64,000 bases of DNA, taken from positions 372,001 through 436,000 of the forward strand of contig NZ_JAGGDJ010000001.1 of NCBI RefSeq assembly GCF_017652985.1. Reading direction: 5' to 3'. Both the position numbers and the translations under genes were made by a program. The notes under the pieces were generated by a model. That model was not told where the DNA came from, did no database searches, and saw only the letters and a program-made list of their open reading frames with translations. The stretch comes from Paenibacillus artemisiicola. GTDB lineage: Bacteria; Bacillota; Bacilli; Paenibacillales; Paenibacillaceae. Shown here one piece after another: positions 59,730 to 64,000 of the stretch (positions within the stretch are counted from its first letter, which is position 1; each line of letters begins with the position of its first letter).

Positions 59730-61325
59730 TCAATAGGGCTCGGCGTCATGTCCCTTGCGCGCGGCATCGTTCGGCGCTTGGGCGCCGTCGCGGTTGCCGA
59801 GATTCGTTTGGCTGCTTCCGCCGCCGCCGGCCTGCGCCAAGCCTTCCCGCAGACGGCGGCCGTATTCATCGTCGGCCGCTTCGGCGAGCGCGATCATGCG
59901 GTCCCGGATGCGCGCGTCGCAGCGGGAGAGATCGCCGATCAGGTTGGCGAGCAGCTCGTCCTTCTCCCACGGCTCGAAGCCCCGGAACGTCTCGCCGGCT
60001 TGCTTCGTGTTATCGTTCCGGTCGATGGATTGCCGCACCAGGTTGCCCTGCACGTACGGCGTATGCTCCTTGCCGGGCTGTTCCGCTTCGACGAGGCCGC
60101 CGAGCAGCGACGGCTCGTAGTTGACGTGCGGATTTTGGCCCGGCGCGAGATCGACCCGGAGCTGCATCATGCCGCCGCGCTGGTTCGTCGCGACATGCTT
60201 CTGGGGCGCGTTCACCGGCAGCTGCAAATAATTGGCGCCGACGCGGTGACGCTGCGTGTCCGAGTAGGAGAAGGTGCGGCCCTGCAGCATTTTGTCGTCG
60301 GAGAAATCGAGCCCGTCGACGAGCACGCCTACGCCGAACGCGGCCTGCTCCACTTCCGTGAAGTAATCCGCGGGATTGCGGTTCAAGGTCATTTTGCCGA
60401 CGGGCAGCCAAGGGAAGCGGTCGTTCGGCCACAGCTTCGTGTCGTCGAGCGGATCGAAGTCCAGCTCCGGATGCTCGCCGTCGGGCATGAGCTGCACGAG
60501 CAGCTCCCACTCCGGATAGTCGCCGCGTTCGATCGCCTGGTAGAGATCCTGCGTCGCATGGTTGAAGTTCGTCGCCTGAATCTCGTTCGCTTCCTTCACG
60601 GTCAGGTTCTTGATGCCCTGCTTCGGCTCCCAATGATACTTCACCAGCACCGCTTCGCCGGCCTGGTTGACCCACCGGTACGTATTCACGCCGGAGCCCT
60701 GCATCATGCGGTAATTGGCCGGAATGCCCCACGGCGAGTAGACGAGCGTCACCATATGGAACGTTTCGGGCGAGCCGGCGCAGAAGTCGAAGAACCGTTC
60801 GGCGTCCTGCACGTTGGTCACGGGGTCCGGCTTGAACGCGTGGATCATGTCGGGGAACTTGATCGCGTCGCGGATGAAGAAGATTTTCAGGTTGTTGCCC
60901 ACGAGGTCCCAGTTGCCGTCCTCGGTATAAAACTTCACCGCGAAGCCGCGCGGATCCCGGAGGGTCTCCGGCGAATGGGTGCCGTGCACGACCGTGGAGA
61001 AGCGGACGAAGAGCGGCGTCTGCTTGCCCTTCTCTTGAAACAGCTTGGCGCGCGTATACGTGCTCGCCGGTTCGCCGCCGACGGTGCCGTACGCCTCGAA
61101 GATGCCGTGCGCGCCGGCCCCGCGGGCGTGCACGACGCGCTCCGGCACGCGCTCCCGGTCGAAATGGCTCAGCTTCTCGATGAAATCGTAATTTTCCAGC
61201 GTAGCCGGTCCGCGGTTGCCGACGGTCCGGATGTTTTGATTGTTCGTGATGGGGTGACCCTGCCGATTGGTCAATTCGTTGCTCGCGCTTTGCCCGTCCG
61301 GGCGGCGCGTGGAATCTGTCGTCAC
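59730..61325 (-). CDS. katA: Heme catalase (KatA type)
   Basis: A 531-residue catalase that splits hydrogen peroxide. Motifs: [13 protein letters not shown] with the distal His, [31 protein letters not shown], and [12 protein letters not shown] with the proximal heme Tyr. The tail (about 25 residues after RRLREGLAQ) is Gly/Asn/Asp-rich. GTG at 61325 follows AAAGGAG by 11 bases; an earlier in-frame GTG at 61373 has no ribosome site and gives an untypical extension. No PerR box was recognised upstream. Monocistronic. Confidence 0.93.
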   Translation of the reverse strand: MTTDSTRRPDGQSASNELTNRQGHPITNNQNIRTVGNRGPATLENYDFIEKLSHFDRERVPERVVHARGAGAHGIFEAYGTVGGEPASTYTRAKLFQEKGKQTPLFVRFSTVVHGTHSPETLRDPRGFAVKFYTEDGNWDLVGNNLKIFFIRDAIKFPDMIHAFKPDPVTNVQDAERFFDFCAGSPETFHMVTLVYSPWGIPANYRMMQGSGVNTYRWVNQAGEAVLVKYHWEPKQGIKNLTVKEANEIQATNFNHATQDLYQAIERGDYPEWELLVQLMPDGEHPELDFDPLDDTKLWPNDRFPWLPVGKMTLNRNPADYFTEVEQAAFGVGVLVDGLDFSDDKMLQGRTFSYSDTQRHRVGANYLQLPVNAPQKHVATNQRGGMMQLRVDLAPGQNPHVNYEPSLLGGLVEAEQPGKEHTPYVQGNLVRQSIDRNDNTKQAGETFRGFEPWEKDELLANLIGDLSRCDARIRDRMIALAEAADDEYGRRLREGLAQAGGGGSSQTNLGNRDGAQAPNDAARKGHDAEPY

Positions 61326-61694
61326 GGTTGTCGCGGCTCCTTTGCGTGTGGGTGGGATGGGCTTTTTTGCCACTAGTAGTATGGATTAGCAGGAGGAAAT
61401 TATGCGGGAATGCAATTGCCCGCAGAGGCGCGCGAAGGCGCGAGCGGAGAACGCCTTCGCGTCGTTGCGCGGAAGCGTTCATGGAAGCCATGACAAGATG
61501 CCCGTTAGCTTCGGGCATCGGCATAGCGAAACGCCATTTTTGGCAGTTCCCGTAACTTTTCGCGAAGAAGCTCGTCTAGTAGGCGTATCGATGGCTTAGA
61601 AGGGAGCCGGGGTTATGGGAAGGCGCCTTTGAGGAAGCCTTTGACAATGACCTGGAGGATGCCCAGACGAAGCTTGATATAGGGGGAATCGCGC
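61326..61694 (+). other. Intergenic region with three hairpins
   Basis: Between divergent catalase and GNAT genes. CGCGAAGGCG (61431-61440) pairs with 61452-61461, GATGCCCG (61498-61505) with 61513-61520, and GCCA with TGGC near 61534. None has a proper T run. A 65-codon plus-strand frame at 61402 has an AGGAGG in front but no protein-like features. Promoters for both flanking genes should lie here but are not clear. Confidence 0.5.
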
Positions 61695-62090
61695 ATGAAG
61701 CATATTGTTGAGATCAATCTGCCGATCGCGCCGGACGAAGTACCCGCGCTCCGCGAGCGCATCGGGTGGGAGGGGCGCCGCGGGGATTATCCGCGCTTGT
61801 TCGAGCGCTGCAACTTCTGGGGCGGATGCCGCGACGAGCGGGCGCAGTTGATTGCTTTCGGGTATATCTCGGGCATGGGGCTGCAGCACGGCTACTTGGA
61901 AGACGTCATGGTCGATCCGGGTTACCGGCATTCGGGCTTGGGCCGCGCGCTGGTCCGTTCGTTGTTGGAAGAGGCGGAACGCTTCGGGCTGGAGATCGTG
62001 ACGTTGACGTTCGATGCCAAGCTGACCGCGTTTTACGAAGGAGCCGGGTTCGATTCCTGCGCCGGAGGCGTGTGGAGAAGGAACGGTTAA
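61695..62090 (+). CDS. GNAT-family N-acetyltransferase
   Basis: A 131-residue acetyltransferase with the acetyl-CoA motif in VDPGYRHSGLGRALVRSLL (about 76-94; Q/R-x-x-G-x-G/A form) and VTLTFDAKLTAFYEGAGF near the end. GGGGGA lies before the ATG. The substrate is unknown. The remains of a radical-SAM gene start immediately at its stop codon, suggesting that a deletion joined the two. Confidence 0.85.
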   Translation: MKHIVEINLPIAPDEVPALRERIGWEGRRGDYPRLFERCNFWGGCRDERAQLIAFGYISGMGLQHGYLEDVMVDPGYRHSGLGRALVRSLLEEAERFGLEIVTLTFDAKLTAFYEGAGFDSCAGGVWRRNG

Positions 62091-62500
62091 CCGAGACGCT
62101 GGCGAGGGATCGCAGCCAGGCGCGGGCGTTCGTGGCGTGAGCGAAGGAGCAGGAGCGCGCCGGACATCGGCTGTCGATCTTCTTCAACCCGAACGGCGAA
62201 GGTCTCACTGGTACCGGGAGGCGATGGCCGGGCTGTCGCGGATGCCGCATGTCGGTAAGGTCGCCATTCAGACGAACCTGTCGGCGAAGCTCGATTGGAC
62301 GGATCGGCTGAACCCGGCGACGGCGGCGTTCTGGGCGGCGTATCGTCCGGGACAGACGACGGAGGCGGCGTTCGTCCTGCAGTGCACGGAGCTGGGCGAT
62401 TGCTACATCGGCATATCCACATGCCGGAACTCGGCTTTCGGGAGCTGTACGCGATCGGCTGCAGGAGCGGGTCGCGGAGACGTAGGCGCTGCGAACGCTC
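62090..62500 (+). pseudogene. Decayed radical-SAM (STM4011-like) gene remnant
   Basis: Read with frame changes, the stretch gives TLARDRSQARAFVA, stop (62138), AKEQERAGHRLSIFFNPNGE, a one-base frameshift near 62208, WYREAMAGLSRMPHVGKVAI, QTNLSAKLDWTDRLNPATAA, FWAAYRPGQTTEAAFVLQCT, ELGD and CYIG, a second frameshift near 62413, HMPELG and finally a TAG at 62483. The central part resembles STM4011-type radical-SAM proteins (QTNLS.RLDW, YHPGQ). The N-terminal CxxxCxxC cluster region is missing. Two stops, two frameshifts and a lost start make it non-functional. Confidence 0.6.
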
Positions 62501-62536
62501 GCCGGAGAGCGGCGATTGCCAGCGGTGTTTTTTGAG

Positions 62537-62553
62537 GCATTGAATCGCAATGC
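62537..62553 (+). other. Short hairpin and direct repeat behind the pseudogene
   Basis: GCATTG pairs with CAATGC (62548-62553), and TTTTGAGGCAT occurs twice (ending 62540 and 62565). No function is evident. Confidence 0.5.
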
Positions 62554-62672
62554 GTTTTGAGGCATAATGGTTCCGTCTTGGCGCGAAGGAACCGTATCTT
62601 CACGGATGGCCCGTCGAATGACAGCGGAGCAATTCTAAGCGAGGCGTCGCGCAACACGAGGAGGAACAACCA

Positions 62673-63449
62673 TTGACGAACGAATCGCACGTACAAGCCA
62701 TTATCGCAAACATGATCGATACTTTCGCCTTTCTGAGCGGCAACAGCCCGTTGGTGCAATTCGTCCGTACCGCGGCCTGCGCCCGCATCGAGACGGATCT
62801 GCCGCTGCCGATCTTCAACCGCGTGTTCAGCTATATGCCGGAAGGGGACGCGGCCGCCGAGGTCGGCTCCATCGCGGAATCGTACCGCGCTCGCGGCATG
62901 CGGTGCAGCTGGCATACGTATTCCCATGCGCCGGACGAAGCGGTCGAGCAAGCGCTGCGAGCGAACGGCTTCGAATTCGGCGGCAGCTTGACCGGCATGG
63001 CCGCGTCGCTCGAAGGGCGGACGATTGCGGCCGAACGCGTGCCGGGACTGGGCATCTCGGCGATACGGACGGAAGAAGAGCTCGCATCGTTCAAACGGGT
63101 GTTCGTGGCGGAATACGGGCTGCCGGACGCGTTGGCTGCGGCGTTTACCGACGCGTTCGCCTTCGATCCGAAGGGCAGAGCGCGTTATTACCTGGCAAGC
63201 TTGAACGGCGAGCCGGTCGGCAGCGCCATGACGTACGGCGAAGGCGACACGGCGGGGCTGTATACGGTCGCCACGCTGAAGGCGTTCCGTTCGCGCGGGA
63301 TCGGCAGCGCGGTTACGGCGTACGCCTTGCGCGACATGCAGGAATCCGGCATCAAGTTCGCGATTCTGCAGGCTAGCCCCATGGGCACGAACGTGTACCG
63401 CAGGCTGGGGTTCGACGATGCGGTGACGATTAACGTCCATGTCGGTTAA
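62673..63449 (+). CDS. GNAT-family N-acetyltransferase, two-part
   Basis: A 258-residue protein. The N-terminal half (about 1-130) is a degenerate GNAT-like lobe (RVFSYMPEGDAAAEVGSIAE), and the C-terminal half (about 130-258) is a complete GNAT domain with acetyl-CoA motif TLKAFRSRGIGSAVTAYALR and QASPMGTNVYRRLGF. TTG at 62673 lies 8 bases after GAGGAGG, and no better start is available. The substrate is unknown. Confidence 0.85.
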   Translation: MTNESHVQAIIANMIDTFAFLSGNSPLVQFVRTAACARIETDLPLPIFNRVFSYMPEGDAAAEVGSIAESYRARGMRCSWHTYSHAPDEAVEQALRANGFEFGGSLTGMAASLEGRTIAAERVPGLGISAIRTEEELASFKRVFVAEYGLPDALAAAFTDAFAFDPKGRARYYLASLNGEPVGSAMTYGEGDTAGLYTVATLKAFRSRGIGSAVTAYALRDMQESGIKFAILQASPMGTNVYRRLGFDDAVTINVHVG

Positions 63450-63526
63450 GCGGCGCCGACGAGGTCGCATGCGCGATTCGAATGCGAAATCCAATGATTT
63501 GGATGACAAGTAACAGAATCGCGATA

Positions 63527-63555
63527 TTGTTATCCGACTTGCGGTCTGTTATAGT
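63527..63555 (+). promoter_or_regulatory. Promoter of the TetR-family gene
   Basis: TTGTTA (63527-63532), 17 bases, TATAGT (63550-63555) with an extended TGT in front. The start codon lies 31 bases downstream. Confidence 0.75.
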
Positions 63556-63585
63556 AATACCAACGACCGGAAGGAGGACGAGCGG

Positions 63586-64000
63586 ATGACGAACGATCTG
63601 CCGCTTAGCAAGGAACAAATTCTCGATACGGCGGAACAGGTGCTGAAGCGCTTCGGACCGGACAAAACGTCCGTCGTTGACGTCGCGCGGGCGCTTCAAG
63701 TGAGCCATGGCACGCTGTACCGCCATTTCGCGAGCAAAGCCGCGCTGCGCGAAGCGGTGACGGAGCGCTGGCTGGACCGGATCATCGCCGAGCCGCTGGC
63801 GGCGCTCGCGGACCTTCCCGGCGACAGCGCGGCAGATCGGCTTCGGCAGTGGGTCGTCGCCCTCATCGCGGCCAAGCGGACGTACGCGGCGAACGATCCC
63901 GAGCTGTTCAAAATGTACGCGGACGTCACGCTGGAAGCCGGCGGCATGATCGAAGCCCACATCGGCCGCTTGATCGGGCAGCTGGCATCCATCATCGCGT
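63586..64000 (+). CDS. TetR/AcrR-family regulator (cut by window end)
   Basis: The first 138 residues of a regulator, open to the right edge. The helix-turn-helix lies at about residues 10-55: LSKEQILDTAEQVLKRFGPD, then TSVVDVARALQVSHGTLYRH and FASKAALREAVTERW. The beginning of the ligand domain follows (LADLPGDSAADRLRQWVVAL). AAGGAGG is 8-9 bases before the ATG. It probably regulates itself and a neighbour outside the window. Confidence 0.9.
   Translation, partial: MTNDLPLSKEQILDTAEQVLKRFGPDKTSVVDVARALQVSHGTLYRHFASKAALREAVTERWLDRIIAEPLAALADLPGDSAADRLRQWVVALIAAKRTYAANDPELFKMYADVTLEAGGMIEAHIGRLIGQLASIIA

Noticed and set aside
61402..61599. A 65-codon plus-strand frame with AGGAGG 6 bases upstream of its ATG.
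   Set aside because: No promoter, no protein-like segments, overlaps two hairpins in the catalase leader; the ribosome-like site alone is not enough.
62090..62500. The radical-SAM remnant considered as sulfatase-maturation enzyme (anSME) for the sulfatase at 15553.
   Set aside because: It is broken, lacks the cluster motif, and its motifs resemble the STM4011 type rather than anSME.

Overview
The window is GC-rich DNA from a Gram-positive, endospore-forming, saprophytic bacterium, most likely Paenibacillaceae (Cohnella- or Paenibacillus-like). Supporting evidence: GerA/GerC/GerB-type spore germination proteins, GlnK/GlnL of the Bacillus YcbA/YcbB type, multi-component sugar importers with lipoprotein binding proteins, an AraC regulator with its own membrane sensor, strong AGGAGG ribosome sites with frequent GTG/TTG starts, and sigma-A-type promoters. 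I saw no rRNA, tRNA, CRISPR array, phage or insertion sequence. LAYOUT. 0-5 kb: a cut-off secreted protein, a His-rich orphan behind a triple GTATAC operator, a YkvA-like membrane protein, an L,D-transpeptidase, and two aldo/keto reductases. 5.3-10.8 kb: a polar amino-acid ABC importer (ATPase, binding protein, two permeases) followed by a GlnK/GlnL two-component pair, so import and glutamine/glutamate sensing are probably linked. 11-17 kb: LacI regulator, sugar ABC importer and a formylglycine-type sulfatase, a sulfated-sugar locus. 17.2-18.7 kb: a small STAS/SpoIIAA-like protein and class II fructose-1,6-bisphosphatase. 18.9-23.4 kb: a heterodimeric multidrug ABC exporter of the BmrC/BmrD type, preceded by a 650-base leader with two short leader ORFs and three intrinsic terminators. 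23.8-28.6 kb: small coupled ORFs, then a tightly overlapping operon combining a Ser/Gly-rich exported protein, a glutathionylspermidine-synthase-like ATP-grasp ligase, a lipoprotein, a DUF350 membrane protein and a YugO-like K+ channel. This is the best candidate here for an under-described multi-component envelope system. 30-41.6 kb: a carbohydrate region with binding protein, two permeases, a GH88 unsaturated glucuronyl hydrolase, an AraC membrane regulator, a second paralogous binding protein, a VanZ-RDD fusion and a CE15-like glucuronoyl esterase, consistent with uronic-acid polysaccharide use. 42-48 kb: malate:quinone oxidoreductase and a germinant receptor cluster with a small antisense two-helix membrane protein between its C and B genes. 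48-54 kb: a class-C beta-lactamase-fold serine hydrolase, an effector-binding protein, an HtrA-like protease without PDZ domain, a D-2-hydroxyacid dehydrogenase and a CopC-like protein. 54.6-61.4 kb: MFS exporter and SDR opposite a divergent MmyB-type regulator, DedA, an NTF2-like protein and catalase. 61.7-64 kb: two GNAT acetyltransferases flanking a decayed radical-SAM pseudogene, and a TetR regulator cut by the window end. Many genes are bounded by clear hairpin terminators, listed individually.
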